From Avipropionibacterium sp050157065 (lineage in GTDB: Bacteria > Actinomycetota > Actinomycetes > Propionibacteriales > Propionibacteriaceae), in NCBI GenBank assembly GCA_050157065.1, contig CP189573.1: DNA of 64,000 bases. One strand, 5' to 3'. Of this stretch, positions 23,632 through 32,339 are shown piece by piece (the first letter of the stretch is position 1; each line of letters opens with the position of its first letter). Below the pieces are notes generated by a model that did no database searches, was not told the origin of the DNA, and was given only the letters and a program-made list of their open reading frames with translations. The translations under genes and the position numbers were made by a program.

Positions 23632-25275
23632 TCATTTCGCCTGGTCGTACGAGTCGACCACGGCCACGTTGAGCGCGAACTCGACCCCGAAACACCCGAA
23701 CAGCAGCGCACCGGCCCGATGGGCGGCCTCCCGAACCGCGTCGGCAACGGCTTCGGCACAGTCGACGGGGGCGTGCACCATCACCTCGTCGTGCAGGAAG
23801 TAGACGAGTTCGGGCCGAGTCCCGTCGGCCGACCGGATGCTCGTCAGCGCACGTCGCAGGTGGCCCAACCAGCACAGCGCCCACTCCGCGGCGGTCCCCT
23901 GGACCACGAAGTTGCGGGTGAACCTGCCCCAGTCGCGGCTGGCGCGACGAGCCCACCGCTCGGCTTCGACACCGGCGTCGGGCTGTTGGGCCCCCGCCTG
24001 GGCCTCCTGCCAACCGTCATGGGGTGCCGGAGAGGTGCGACCGAGCCACGTGGTCACCTGTTCGCCACGCTCCCCCGCCCGGGCGGCACCTTCGACCACC
24101 CCCATCGCCTTCGGATAGGCTCGCGCCAGTCGCGGCAGCAGCGCGCCCGCCTCTCCGCTGGTGGAGCCGTACATCGCCGCCAGCACAGCGATCTTGGCGT
24201 GCTCGCGGGTGTCGATCACGCCCTGGTCGACGAGGCCTTGGTAGAGGTCGGCGCCCTGGCACGCGGCGGCCATCTGCTCGTCGGCTGCCATCGCGGCCAA
24301 CACCCGCGGTTCCAGTTGGGCGGCGTCGGCGACCACCAACGTCCAGCCCGGCTCGGCCCGGACGGCACCCCTGATCTGTCGGGGCAACTGCAGGGCACCC
24401 CCGCCCCGGCTGGCCCACCGACCGGTGACCACACCACCGGCCACCCAGTCGGAACGGAACCTGCCCTCACGCACCCAGCTGGCAAGCCAGGCCCAGCCGT
24501 TGGCACTGTGCAGCCGGGCCAACTTCTTGTACGCCAGCAGGGGTTCCACGACCGGATGATCGAGTTGCTCCAACTCCCACTGTCGGGTCGAGCTGACCTG
24601 CAGCCCGGCCCGACGCAGCGCCTTGAGCAGCTCGACCGCCGAGTCGGGGTTGAGATCGCGGGCGTCGAGGGCTGCCCGGATCCGGCCGACGAGGCGTTCC
24701 ATCAGCACCGGCCGCCCACCCCACGGATCCGGCTCACCCAACAGGGTCCGGAGTTGTCGATCATGGTGCTCGACGTCGAACGGAACCCCGACCTGGTTGA
24801 GCTCCTGGGCGATCAGGCCACCGATCGACTCGGCATGGCAGAGCAGCCGCAACCGACCGCCGTCGGCCCTGGTCACCGCCGCCAGGGTGTCCTGCTGGGC
24901 CCGGTGCTCGGCGAGCACCTCGGCGATGCCCGGCCCGGTGACGGCACTGTCGAACAGGGTCGGGCCGGTGTCGGCGAGTGGCGCTTCGGCCGGCGCGTCC
25001 CAGGCCGAGGACTCGGCCAGCGCGATCGGCAGTCCCGCAGCGCCATGGGCCCGGCGCAGGATCTGGTGCACCAACCGCAGGTCGACGGCTCGATCGACCC
25101 GGACTCCGGCGCGCAGCAGCGCGGGATAGCTCTGGGACGAGTCGGCCCAGACCCAGCGGGTGTCGGCGGGCTGGTCGGCGACCCAGCCGGGCAGCTCGGC
25201 CGTCGGCAGCGTCATCGGTTCGTCGTCCCGGAGCAGGTTGACGTGGTCGGTCCCGGGCGCCACGACCACATCCAC
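23632..25275 (-). CDS. Family A DNA polymerase-like protein (bifunctional exonuclease/polymerase family)
   Basis: 547 residues from a GTG at 25275. The C-terminal 350 residues are a PolA-type palm and fingers: motif A VVADAAQLEPRVLA (Asp, Gln, Glu and Arg of the standard DYSQIELR kept, Tyr and Ser both Ala), the fingers helix KIAVLAAMYGSTSGEA, and motif C FLHDEVMVHAP with the catalytic HDE. The N-terminal 200 residues correspond to a 3'-5' exonuclease domain, but I see no clear DEDD residues. This is the short PolA relative conserved in actinobacteria beside the full PolA. The role is probably repair synthesis, which is inference. Confidence 0.85.
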   Translation of the reverse strand: MDVVVAPGTDHVNLLRDDEPMTLPTAELPGWVADQPADTRWVWADSSQSYPALLRAGVRVDRAVDLRLVHQILRRAHGAAGLPIALAESSAWDAPAEAPLADTGPTLFDSAVTGPGIAEVLAEHRAQQDTLAAVTRADGGRLRLLCHAESIGGLIAQELNQVGVPFDVEHHDRQLRTLLGEPDPWGGRPVLMERLVGRIRAALDARDLNPDSAVELLKALRRAGLQVSSTRQWELEQLDHPVVEPLLAYKKLARLHSANGWAWLASWVREGRFRSDWVAGGVVTGRWASRGGGALQLPRQIRGAVRAEPGWTLVVADAAQLEPRVLAAMAADEQMAAACQGADLYQGLVDQGVIDTREHAKIAVLAAMYGSTSGEAGALLPRLARAYPKAMGVVEGAARAGERGEQVTTWLGRTSPAPHDGWQEAQAGAQQPDAGVEAERWARRASRDWGRFTRNFVVQGTAAEWALCWLGHLRRALTSIRSADGTRPELVYFLHDEVMVHAPVDCAEAVADAVREAAHRAGALLFGCFGVEFALNVAVVDSYDQAK

Positions 25276-25282
25276 GCCACCG

Positions 25283-25288
25283 ACCCTA
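25283..25288 (-). promoter_or_regulatory. -10 box of the polymerase-like gene (leaderless start)
   Basis: TAGGGT on the minus strand, seven bases before the GTG at 25275. No ribosome site is present. Confidence 0.5.
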
Positions 25289-25309
25289 GCGACTCGGTGT
25301 CGATCTGGC

Positions 25310-26146
25310 TCAGCTGCGGCAGAAGTCGACCAGTGCCTCGTTGAACTCCCGGTGGTGGCTGACGTTCAGCCCGTGGGGGCCACCGCTGATCAGCACGACC
25401 CGGCTCCCGGTGACGGCCTCGTGCGTCCGCTTGCCCGAACCCTCGAAGGGCACGATCTGGTCGGCGTCACCGTGGATGATCAGGGTCGGCACGTCGATCT
25501 TGGTCAGGTCGTCGCGGAAGTCGGTGGTGCTGAAGGCGTGCTGACAGGCCAACGCCGCCTGCTCGTCGGACTCCCGGCACAACGCCAGGGCCTCCTGACG
25601 CTGGCTGTCGGTGACGGCGAGCTCGCCCCCCGCGGTGAAGAACGCCTTGGTGAACCCGTCGAAGAAGAGCTCCCGGTCCTCGGTCAGCGCAGCGGCGCTG
25701 CCTTCGGCAGCCTCCGGGGGCAGCGGTCCGTCGGGGTTGTCGTCCCCGTGCAGCAGGTACGGCGGCACGGCAGCGGCGAAGACGACGCTCGCCAGCCGTT
25801 CGGTGCCGTGGCGAGCCATGTACCTGGCCACCTCACCGCCGCCCATCGAGAAGCCGACCAGGGTGACGTCGGTCAGGTTGAGCTCGGTGAGCACAGCGGC
25901 CAGGTCGTCGGCGAGGGTGTCGTAGTCGTACGCGTCGAAGTCGGTGCCACTGCGGCCGAAGCCGCGCCGGTCGTAGGTGATCGGACGCAGCCCGGCATCG
26001 GTCAGCGCCGGCACCTGCAGTGCCCACGCCTGACCCGACATCGGCCAACCGTGGATCAGCACCACCGGTCGGCCGGACCCTCCCGGATCGTCGACGTGCA
26101 GTGCGAGCGTGTTCAACAGCCCGGAGTGGGCGGGCGCCTCGGCCAT
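25310..26146 (-). CDS. Alpha/beta hydrolase, haloperoxidase/esterase type
   Basis: 278 residues. The ATG at 26146 follows GGGAG. It has the oxyanion loop HGWPMSGQAW, nucleophile elbow GFSMGGGEV, acid in IHGDADQIVPFEG and the final His in GGPHGLNVSHH. The pattern matches the cofactor-free chloroperoxidase/arylesterase group. The substrate cannot be read from sequence. It lies downstream of the betaine importer but 104 bases away, so probably separate. Confidence 0.88.
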   Translation of the reverse strand: MAEAPAHSGLLNTLALHVDDPGGSGRPVVLIHGWPMSGQAWALQVPALTDAGLRPITYDRRGFGRSGTDFDAYDYDTLADDLAAVLTELNLTDVTLVGFSMGGGEVARYMARHGTERLASVVFAAAVPPYLLHGDDNPDGPLPPEAAEGSAAALTEDRELFFDGFTKAFFTAGGELAVTDSQRQEALALCRESDEQAALACQHAFSTTDFRDDLTKIDVPTLIIHGDADQIVPFEGSGKRTHEAVTGSRVVLISGGPHGLNVSHHREFNEALVDFCRS

Positions 26147-26250
26147 GATCAACTCCCGGTGGGTAGAGACCTGCGACAGCTTCTCGTACGGACACCACCG
26201 ACTCTAGTCGCCTCCATCTCCGGTGGGCCCGTGGGCCCCGACGCCCGGGG

Positions 26251-27198
26251 TCAGACGAGGCCCTTGCTGGTCAGGTACTCCTTGGCAACGTCCTCGGGGC
26301 TCTTGTGGTCGACGTCGACCGACTTGTTCAGCGCGGTCAGGTCGGCGGTGGTGAGCACCTGCTGCACCGCGTCGAAGGCGGCGACCGCCTCGGTGTTGTC
26401 GGCGACCGCGGTGGCCACCAACGGGATCACGTTCTGCGGCAGGATCATCAGCTGCGGATCCTCCAGCATCACGTAGTCGTTGTCGATGATCGCGGCCTCG
26501 GTGGTGAAGAAGGTGGCGACCTGGATCTTGCCGTCGTTGAGGTCCTTCACCTTGATCGCCGGAGTGTCGTAGGTGCGGAACTCCTTGAACACCGCGCCGT
26601 AGATCGCCTCCAGCCCGGGCGGGCCGTACGGCCGTTCCTGCAACTCCGCGGGACCACCGAGGATCGAGTCGGCGGCGATCTTCTTCAGGTCGGCGAGCGA
26701 GGCGATGCCCTGGGTCTCGGCCGTCATCTGGGTGACCACGTACACGTCCTGGTCGGTGGCCTCCGACGGGCTCAACACCGCGATCTCGTCGCCGACGGCC
26801 TCCTGCAGCGCGGCCTCGATGTCCTCGGCCGTCTGTGCGGGGTTGCCCTCGTCGAGGAACTGCAGCAGGTTGCCGGTGTACTCGGGGACGGCGTGGATGG
26901 AGCCGTCGCGCAGTGCGGTCAGGTAGACCTCGCGGGAGCCGATCCGGTGCTTGGTGCTCACCGTCAGCCCCGCAGCCTGCAACGACTGCGCGTACAGCTC
27001 GGCGAGCACGACCGACTCGGTGAAACCGGCCGAGCCGACGACGATCTCCTCGACCGCGCCGCCCGAACCGGACCCGGACTCCGTCCCGGTGCCCGGGCTG
27101 CCACCTCCCTCCATCGGGTTGGTGGGCTGCCCACACGCCGTCGCGGTCGCGGCGACGCCCAGCGCGGCCAGGCTGAGTCCGAAGGTACGGCGGTCCAT
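26251..27198 (-). CDS. Substrate-binding lipoprotein of a glycine betaine/choline-type ABC importer
   Basis: 315 residues with a lipoprotein signal (LSLAALGVAATATACGQ, lipobox ATAC) and a Gly/Ser linker. The body is the OpuAC/ProX-type fold (VVGSAGFTESVVLAELYAQ, VPEYTGNLLQFLDEG). It would catch quaternary ammonium osmolytes outside the membrane. Last gene of the importer operon, 42 bases after the second permease, with a GGAG site. Confidence 0.9.
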   Translation of the reverse strand: MDRRTFGLSLAALGVAATATACGQPTNPMEGGGSPGTGTESGSGSGGAVEEIVVGSAGFTESVVLAELYAQSLQAAGLTVSTKHRIGSREVYLTALRDGSIHAVPEYTGNLLQFLDEGNPAQTAEDIEAALQEAVGDEIAVLSPSEATDQDVYVVTQMTAETQGIASLADLKKIAADSILGGPAELQERPYGPPGLEAIYGAVFKEFRTYDTPAIKVKDLNDGKIQVATFFTTEAAIIDNDYVMLEDPQLMILPQNVIPLVATAVADNTEAVAAFDAVQQVLTTADLTALNKSVDVDHKSPEDVAKEYLTSKGLV

Positions 27199-27240
27199 GA
27201 TCGGTGCTCCGTTCGGTTCGACGTGCCGGGTGTCGGCGCG

Positions 27241-27951
27241 TCAGGCGGGGGTGGTCTCGGCGGCAGGTGCGCTGTCGAGCTCGGCAGCGGTACGGCCGAT
27301 CCGGCTGCGGCGCCGCCGGAGTCCCCACACCACGCTACCCAGCGCGACGTCGAGCACAATCGCGAGGGCGGCCACCAGGACCGCCCCGGCGAACATCTCG
27401 GGGTATCCGGACGCGCCGAGCCGTTGCCCGTCGACGACCAGCCGACCGAGCCCACCGGAGGCGGCCAGGGCCGCCACGGTCGCGGTCGAGACCACCTGCA
27501 GGGTGGCACTGCGGATGCCCGAGACGATCAGCGGTGTCGCCAGCGGCAGCTCCACCCGCCAGATCACCTGCCAGGTCGTCATGCCGAGCGCGCGGGCGGC
27601 GTGCACCGCACCCGGGTCGGCCTCGCGGACCCCGGTCGAGGTCGCGTTGAGGATGGGCGGGATCGCGAGCACGGTGAGCGCCAGCACGACCGGGGTGATG
27701 CCGGTGCCGAGCAGGGTGACGACCAGCACCACCAGGCCGAGGGTCGGGATGGCGCGGGCGGCGTTGCTGGTGCCGACGACGAGCAGGTTGCCGGCCCGGA
27801 AGTGACCCACGATGACACCGAGGACGACCGACACCGCGGTGGCGATCAGCAGCGACAGTCCGGTGTAGACGAGGTGCTCGACGATCCGGGCGCCGATGCC
27901 GTCCGGCCCGACCCAGCTGGCCGGGTCCTGCAGGAAGGACCAGAGGTTCAT
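27241..27951 (-). CDS. Betaine-type ABC importer permease 2
   Basis: 236 residues from the ATG at 27951 (AAGGAG site, ATGA overlap with permease 1). Six predicted helices; the EAA-type loop is VREADPGAVHAARALGMTTW. OpuBD/OpuCD-like. Pairs with the neighbouring permease to form the channel. Confidence 0.9.
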   Translation of the reverse strand: MNLWSFLQDPASWVGPDGIGARIVEHLVYTGLSLLIATAVSVVLGVIVGHFRAGNLLVVGTSNAARAIPTLGLVVLVVTLLGTGITPVVLALTVLAIPPILNATSTGVREADPGAVHAARALGMTTWQVIWRVELPLATPLIVSGIRSATLQVVSTATVAALAASGGLGRLVVDGQRLGASGYPEMFAGAVLVAALAIVLDVALGSVVWGLRRRRSRIGRTAAELDSAPAAETTPA

Positions 27952-28592
27952 GCCGCCCGCTCCTTGGTGGCCCAACGGAAGAGCGCCCGCTGCAGCAGCA
28001 GGATCCCGCCGTCGGCCAGCAGGGCCAGCACCATCACCGCGACGATGCCGACGATGATCGGGGTGAGGAAGCCGGAACCGAAGCCGATGTTGAACAACTC
28101 ACCCAGCGCCCCCATGCCGATGACCGCCCCGACGGTGACCATGGCGATGTTGGCGACGGTGACCACCCGCAGGCCGGACAACACCACCGGCATCGCCAGC
28201 GGCAGCTCGACCCCGAACAGTCGCCGCACCCGGCCGTACCCCATCGCTGTCGCGGCTTGGTTCACCTCGGCCGGGACGGCGCGCAGCCCGTCGACCACAC
28301 TGCGGTTGAGCAACGCGACCGAGTAGATCGTCAGCGCCACGATGATGTTGATCGGGTCGAGGATCCGGGTGCCGAGGATCACCGGCAACCCCACGAACAG
28401 GGCGATCGACGGGATCGCGTACACCACCGAACTGACCGCGAGGACCGGCGAGGCGGCCCGACCGGTGAGGTGGATCAGGTAGCCCAGGACGAGCGAGACC
28501 AACAGTGCGAGGGCCACCGGCACCAACGACAGCACCAGGTGCTGCAGGGTCAGCTCACCGATCATGGCGATGTTGTCGATCACCCAGGTCAC
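27948..28592 (-). CDS. Betaine-type ABC importer permease 1
   Basis: 214 residues, OpuBB/OpuCB-like, with the coupling loop LRAVPAEVNQAATAMGYGRV. Its ATG overlaps the stop of the ATPase gene (ATGA) and its stop overlaps the next permease, so all three are translationally coupled. Confidence 0.9.
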   Translation of the reverse strand: MTWVIDNIAMIGELTLQHLVLSLVPVALALLVSLVLGYLIHLTGRAASPVLAVSSVVYAIPSIALFVGLPVILGTRILDPINIIVALTIYSVALLNRSVVDGLRAVPAEVNQAATAMGYGRVRRLFGVELPLAMPVVLSGLRVVTVANIAMVTVGAVIGMGALGELFNIGFGSGFLTPIIVGIVAVMVLALLADGGILLLQRALFRWATKERAA

Positions 28593-30286
28593 GGTCGGTC
28601 ACCCGACTCGTCGGAGGGGTCGGTCGCCTTCGGGTCAGGGGTCTGCGGCCCCAGCCCCAGTTCGGGATCGGTCTCCTGGTCGTAGAAGAACTCGTCGTCG
28701 CGGGCCGCACGCTCCACGGCGGCGTCGGACTCCCTCTCCTCCGCGGCCTCGAAGATCGACTCGAAGAAGCCCTCCTCGTCGTACCCGCTGCCGACCCGCG
28801 CCGGCTCAGAGTCGGCCGCGGCCGGCGGCGGCTCGTCGGCCACCTGCTCGGCTGCCGGTTCAGCCGTACGGTCAGGTGTCCGGTCCGGGCTCGCGGCGGA
28901 CACCGCGGCCGCGACCGGCGCCCCGTCGCCCGGCGTCACCGCGGACTGGGGCACGGACCCGGTCGCGGGCTCGTACGTGGCCTCCGTCGTGGGCTCAGCA
29001 GCGGGTTGGGTGGACCGGGTCGGCTCGGGCGGATCGGCGAGCGGAGCCTTCCCCGTACGGGAACGCGTCCCGTCGGCGTCGGCCATCTCCGCCAGCACCC
29101 TGGCCCGTTCGGCCTCCTGCCGGCGCGCGCGTTCGGCCGCCTCCCGACGAGCTTCGGCGGCCCGGCGCCTTTCCTCGGCCTCCCGGGCGTCGAGGAAGTC
29201 GATCGAGACCGTACGGCGCAGCTCGGCGGCCTGCCGCATGATCGACTCGAGCGAGACCGCACCGGTGAACCGGCCGGTCTCCTCCTCCACCGCGACCGCG
29301 AATCCGACCGGGGAGGCGAGGGCGGCGTCGAGGGCGACGCGCAGCGAGTCGCTGGTCGGGATGAACGTGGAGCCCAGCGACACCGTACGACCGGGCCGTT
29401 CGGGGGTGACCCAGCCGATCGGGTGGGCGCCACCGTCCAACACCAGGGCGTGCCCACCCCGCGGGACCGCGGAGGGGGTCCGTACCGCACGGACCCGTTC
29501 GACCGGGAGCCCGTCGGCGGGGTGGAACGACAGTGAGCGCCAACCCCGGTCACGACCCACGAAGCCCGACACGAAGTCGTTGGCCGGATCGTTGAGGATC
29601 TCCTCCGGCGCGGCGAACTGGGCCAGCCGACCACCGACGCCCATGATCGCCACCTGGTCGCCGAGCTTCACCGCCTCGTCGACGTCATGGGTGATCAGCA
29701 CCACCGTCTTGGCGAGTTCGGACTGGAGCCGGAGCACGAGGTCCTGCAGTTCGTTGCGGACCACCGGGTCGACCGCCGAGAACGGTTCGTCCATCAGCAG
29801 CACCTCCGGGTCGCCGGCCAGCGCCCGGGCCACGCCGACGCGCTGTTGCTGGCCGCCGGACAGCTGGGCCGGGTAGCGACCGGCGAGCTTGGTGTCGAGC
29901 CCGACGTCGACCAGGAGTTCACCGACGCGGCGGCGGGTCTTCGCCCGTCCCCAACCCAACAGTCCCGGCACGGTGCCGATGTTCTCCGCGACGGTACGGT
30001 GCGGGAACAGCCCACCGGACTGGATGACGTACCCCAGGCGGCGGCGCAGCGTGGTCCGGCGGAGCCGCTTGAGCGGTTCGCCCAGGAAGTTGATCGTCCC
30101 GCTGGTCGGCTCGACCATCCGGTTCAGCATCCGCAGCGTGGTCGTCTTGCCGCAGCCCGACGGGCCCACGAACACGGTGACGCGTCCCTGTGGGATGTCG
30201 AGGCTCAGGTCGTCGACGGCCGTCGTGTGGTCGCCGTAGGTCTTGGTCACCGACTCCAGACTGAAGGCGGCATCGGGCTCGACCAC
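28589..30286 (-). CDS. Betaine-type ABC importer ATPase with CBS region and long disordered tail
   Basis: 565 residues from a GTG at 30286 (AGGTGACC site). Walker A is VGPSGCGKTTTLRML, the signature LSGGQQQRVGVARAL and Walker B VLLMDEPFSAVDP. Residues of about 250-350 look like the paired CBS region that senses ionic strength or cyclic dinucleotides in OpuA/OpuC proteins. Beyond it are a charged coiled coil (RRAAEARREAAERARRQEAE) and about 150 acidic, low-complexity residues. Family members are usually 370-420 residues, so the tail is an unusual extension. First gene of the operon. Confidence 0.9.
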   Translation of the reverse strand: MVEPDAAFSLESVTKTYGDHTTAVDDLSLDIPQGRVTVFVGPSGCGKTTTLRMLNRMVEPTSGTINFLGEPLKRLRRTTLRRRLGYVIQSGGLFPHRTVAENIGTVPGLLGWGRAKTRRRVGELLVDVGLDTKLAGRYPAQLSGGQQQRVGVARALAGDPEVLLMDEPFSAVDPVVRNELQDLVLRLQSELAKTVVLITHDVDEAVKLGDQVAIMGVGGRLAQFAAPEEILNDPANDFVSGFVGRDRGWRSLSFHPADGLPVERVRAVRTPSAVPRGGHALVLDGGAHPIGWVTPERPGRTVSLGSTFIPTSDSLRVALDAALASPVGFAVAVEEETGRFTGAVSLESIMRQAAELRRTVSIDFLDAREAEERRRAAEARREAAERARRQEAERARVLAEMADADGTRSRTGKAPLADPPEPTRSTQPAAEPTTEATYEPATGSVPQSAVTPGDGAPVAAAVSAASPDRTPDRTAEPAAEQVADEPPPAAADSEPARVGSGYDEEGFFESIFEAAEERESDAAVERAARDDEFFYDQETDPELGLGPQTPDPKATDPSDESGDRP

Positions 30287-30409
30287 AGGTCACCTACTCG
30301 GTGTCTCGGAAACGTGGGCGGGTCGACCTTACCGAGAACCGGCTCCAACTGCCCGGTACGACCCGCCTCCCGACGGCCGGGGCGCGACATCGCAGCCCAC
30401 GCGGGCTGT

Positions 30410-30415
30410 GAGAAT
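30410..30415 (+). promoter_or_regulatory. Candidate extended -10 of the RNase HI gene
   Basis: TGT followed by GAGAAT, ending six bases before the GTG at 30422. It fits a leaderless transcript; the box is imperfect. Confidence 0.35.
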
Positions 30416-30421
30416 CGGGGG

Positions 30422-31312
30422 GTGACGATCATCGCAGCAGCAGACGGATCCGCCCTCGGCAACCCCGGCCCGGCCGGTTGGGCCTGGTTCGTGGACGAGG
30501 AGCGCTGGGCCTCGGGCGGGTGGGCCAACGGCACCAACAACATGGGCGAGCTGATGGCCGTCCTCGACCTGCTGCAGCAGACCGCGCACCTCGACGAACC
30601 GCTGCAGGTGTTGTGCGACAGCCAGTACGTCATCAACTCGCTGACCAAGTGGCTGCCGGGATGGAAGCGGAAGGGGTGGCGCAAGGGCGACGGCAAGCCC
30701 GTGATGAACGTCGAACTGATGAAGGCGCTTGACAGGGCCCTGACCGGCCGGAAGGTGACCTTCGAATGGGTGAAGGGGCACGCCGGGCACCCGCTCAACG
30801 AGGCCGCCGACGAGCGGGCCCGGGCCGCGGCGACCGCCTACCAGTCCGGTCGCGAACCCGACCCGGGGCCGGGCTGGGACGGGTCGTCGACCGACCACCC
30901 CGATGTGCGGCCCGGTCAGGTCGAGCAGGCCGACGACCTGTTCAGCGCGTTCGACCTGGTCGGCGAGCCGGTGACGCCGGAGGAGACGGTCGTCGCGCTG
31001 GAGCGTGAGCTGCTGACCGACGCGTGCCGGGCCGACCCGTCGGCGGTGGCTGCACTGTTGGCCCCGGACTGGTACGAGGTCGGCGCGTCGGGGCGACTGT
31101 GGTCGCGGGAGGAGTTGCTCGCCGAGATCGGCCCGCTGCGTGGACCCGTCGCGCTGGAGGTGGTGTCCACGAGTCGACCGGCCGACGAGCAGGTGCTGCT
31201 GTTGTGGCGCGCCGTTCCGCAGGACGGGCCCTCGACGCTGCGGACCTCGCTGTGGGCCCGCCGCGGCAACGCCTACCGGCAGATCTTCCACCAAGCGACC
31301 GCTGAATCCTGA
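30422..31312 (+). CDS. Ribonuclease HI fused to an NTF2/SnoaL-like domain
   Basis: 296 residues from a GTG at 30422. Residues 1-145 are RNase HI with all four catalytic carboxylates in place: DGSALGNPGPAGWAW, the Glu of MGELMAVLDLL, LCDSQYVINSL and HPLNEAADERA. It cuts the RNA strand of RNA-DNA hybrids. After an acidic linker, residues of about 185-296 form a DUF4440/NTF2-like domain (ALERELLTDACRADPSAVAA to GNAYRQIFHQA). The extra domain is not part of standard RNase HI; its ligand is unknown. Divergent from the importer ATPase. Confidence 0.9.
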   Translation: MTIIAAADGSALGNPGPAGWAWFVDEERWASGGWANGTNNMGELMAVLDLLQQTAHLDEPLQVLCDSQYVINSLTKWLPGWKRKGWRKGDGKPVMNVELMKALDRALTGRKVTFEWVKGHAGHPLNEAADERARAAATAYQSGREPDPGPGWDGSSTDHPDVRPGQVEQADDLFSAFDLVGEPVTPEETVVALERELLTDACRADPSAVAALLAPDWYEVGASGRLWSREELLAEIGPLRGPVALEVVSTSRPADEQVLLLWRAVPQDGPSTLRTSLWARRGNAYRQIFHQATAES

Positions 31313-31340
31313 TCCGGGCCCGCCGCCCCGCCTGACCCCG

Positions 31341-31380
31341 CCCTCCCCCACCCCGCCGACCGGTCACTTTGCGGAATCCG
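31341..31380 (+). repeat. Dispersed intergenic repeat, copy D
   Basis: CCCTCCCCCACCCC, then CGACCGGTCACTTTGCGGAA. Same order of blocks as copies A and C, 20 kb away. It lies between the RNase HI fusion and the TauE gene. Confidence 0.75.
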
Positions 31381-31443
31381 GCGGGCCTCCGGCCCGAGCC
31401 GGCCCAGCATGGGGACCGACGTACGCCGGTTGCCCGGTGGACG

Positions 31444-31449
31444 TATGGT
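31444..31449 (+). promoter_or_regulatory. -10 box of the TauE gene (leaderless start)
   Basis: TATGGT, six bases before the GTG at 31456. Box and spacing are identical to those of narG. Confidence 0.6.
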
Positions 31450-31455
31450 CAGCCG

Positions 31456-32208
31456 GTGCCGTACGAACTCGCCGGAATGTCCCTCGTGCTCGTCGTGTTC
31501 GCCGGCCTCATCATCGGGTTCTCGAAGACGGCCGTGGCCGGGCTCGGGACCATCGCCGCTGCGATCTTCGCCACCCAGCTCCCCACCAAGGAGTCGACCG
31601 GCGTCGTGCTGATCCTGCTGATCATTGCCGACACGATGGCGCTGCTCATGTACCGACGGGACGCCAACTGGAAACTGCTGCGGCACCTGCTGCCGGCCAT
31701 GCTCCCCGGCATCATTCTCGGCACGATCATCCTAACCCTCATCAACAACGACACGCTGCGGATCTGGATCGGCGTGCTGATCCTCGTCATGGTGGCCCTG
31801 CAACTCATCGTCAGCTGGCGCAACCGCGGCACCCAACCGGTCGAGAAGCACCACCACCCGGTGGTGTCGTGGCTCACCGGTGGTGCTGCCGGCGTGGCCA
31901 CCATGACCGCGAACGCCGCCGGTCCGATCACCACCTTGTACCTGGTCAGCACCGGGATCGACAAGAAGCGTTTCCTCGGTACGGCAGCCTGGTTCTACAT
32001 GATCGGCAACCTGATCAAGGTGCCGTTCAGCGCCGGGATCGGGCTGATGCCGCCCGCCACGTTGCTGCTGACCCTGATGCTCGCCCCCGCGGTGATCGTC
32101 GGCGGACTGATCGGCCGATCCGTGGTGAAGCGCCTCAACGAGACGTGGTTCACCCGGGCGATCCTGGCCGGGTCCGTGGTCGCCGCCGTGGCGGTGCTGA
32201 TCAGCTGA
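31456..32208 (+). CDS. TauE/SafE-family anion exporter
   Basis: 250 residues with about eight membrane helices. The GTG start is set by the TATGGT box six bases upstream; there is no ribosome site. Family features are the two repeat starts (GLIIGFSKTAVAGLGTI and GAAGVATMTANAAGPI). Members move sulfite, sulfonates or other organic anions. The substrate here is unknown. Confidence 0.88.
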   Translation: MPYELAGMSLVLVVFAGLIIGFSKTAVAGLGTIAAAIFATQLPTKESTGVVLILLIIADTMALLMYRRDANWKLLRHLLPAMLPGIILGTIILTLINNDTLRIWIGVLILVMVALQLIVSWRNRGTQPVEKHHHPVVSWLTGGAAGVATMTANAAGPITTLYLVSTGIDKKRFLGTAAWFYMIGNLIKVPFSAGIGLMPPATLLLTLMLAPAVIVGGLIGRSVVKRLNETWFTRAILAGSVVAAVAVLIS

Positions 32209-32234
32209 TCCGACGCCACCCTCGGGTCCACGGC

Positions 32235-32263
32235 TCGACGCCGAGGTTACTCACCAGTAATAT
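32235..32263 (+). promoter_or_regulatory. Promoter and palindromic operator of the EtfD-like gene
   Basis: TCGACG (32235-32240), a 17-base spacer and TAATAT (32258-32263). A perfect 14-base palindrome, TTACTCACCAGTAA (32247-32260, TTACT-N4-AGTAA), covers the spacer and the first bases of the -10. Its size and position fit a TetR-type repressor site. Confidence 0.6.
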
Positions 32264-32339
32264 CGGTGCCCAACCACTAGGGTGAGCAGCGACCGGTCCC
32301 GTGGCGTACCGGTCGGCCACCGCAACGTGAGGAGCCGTC

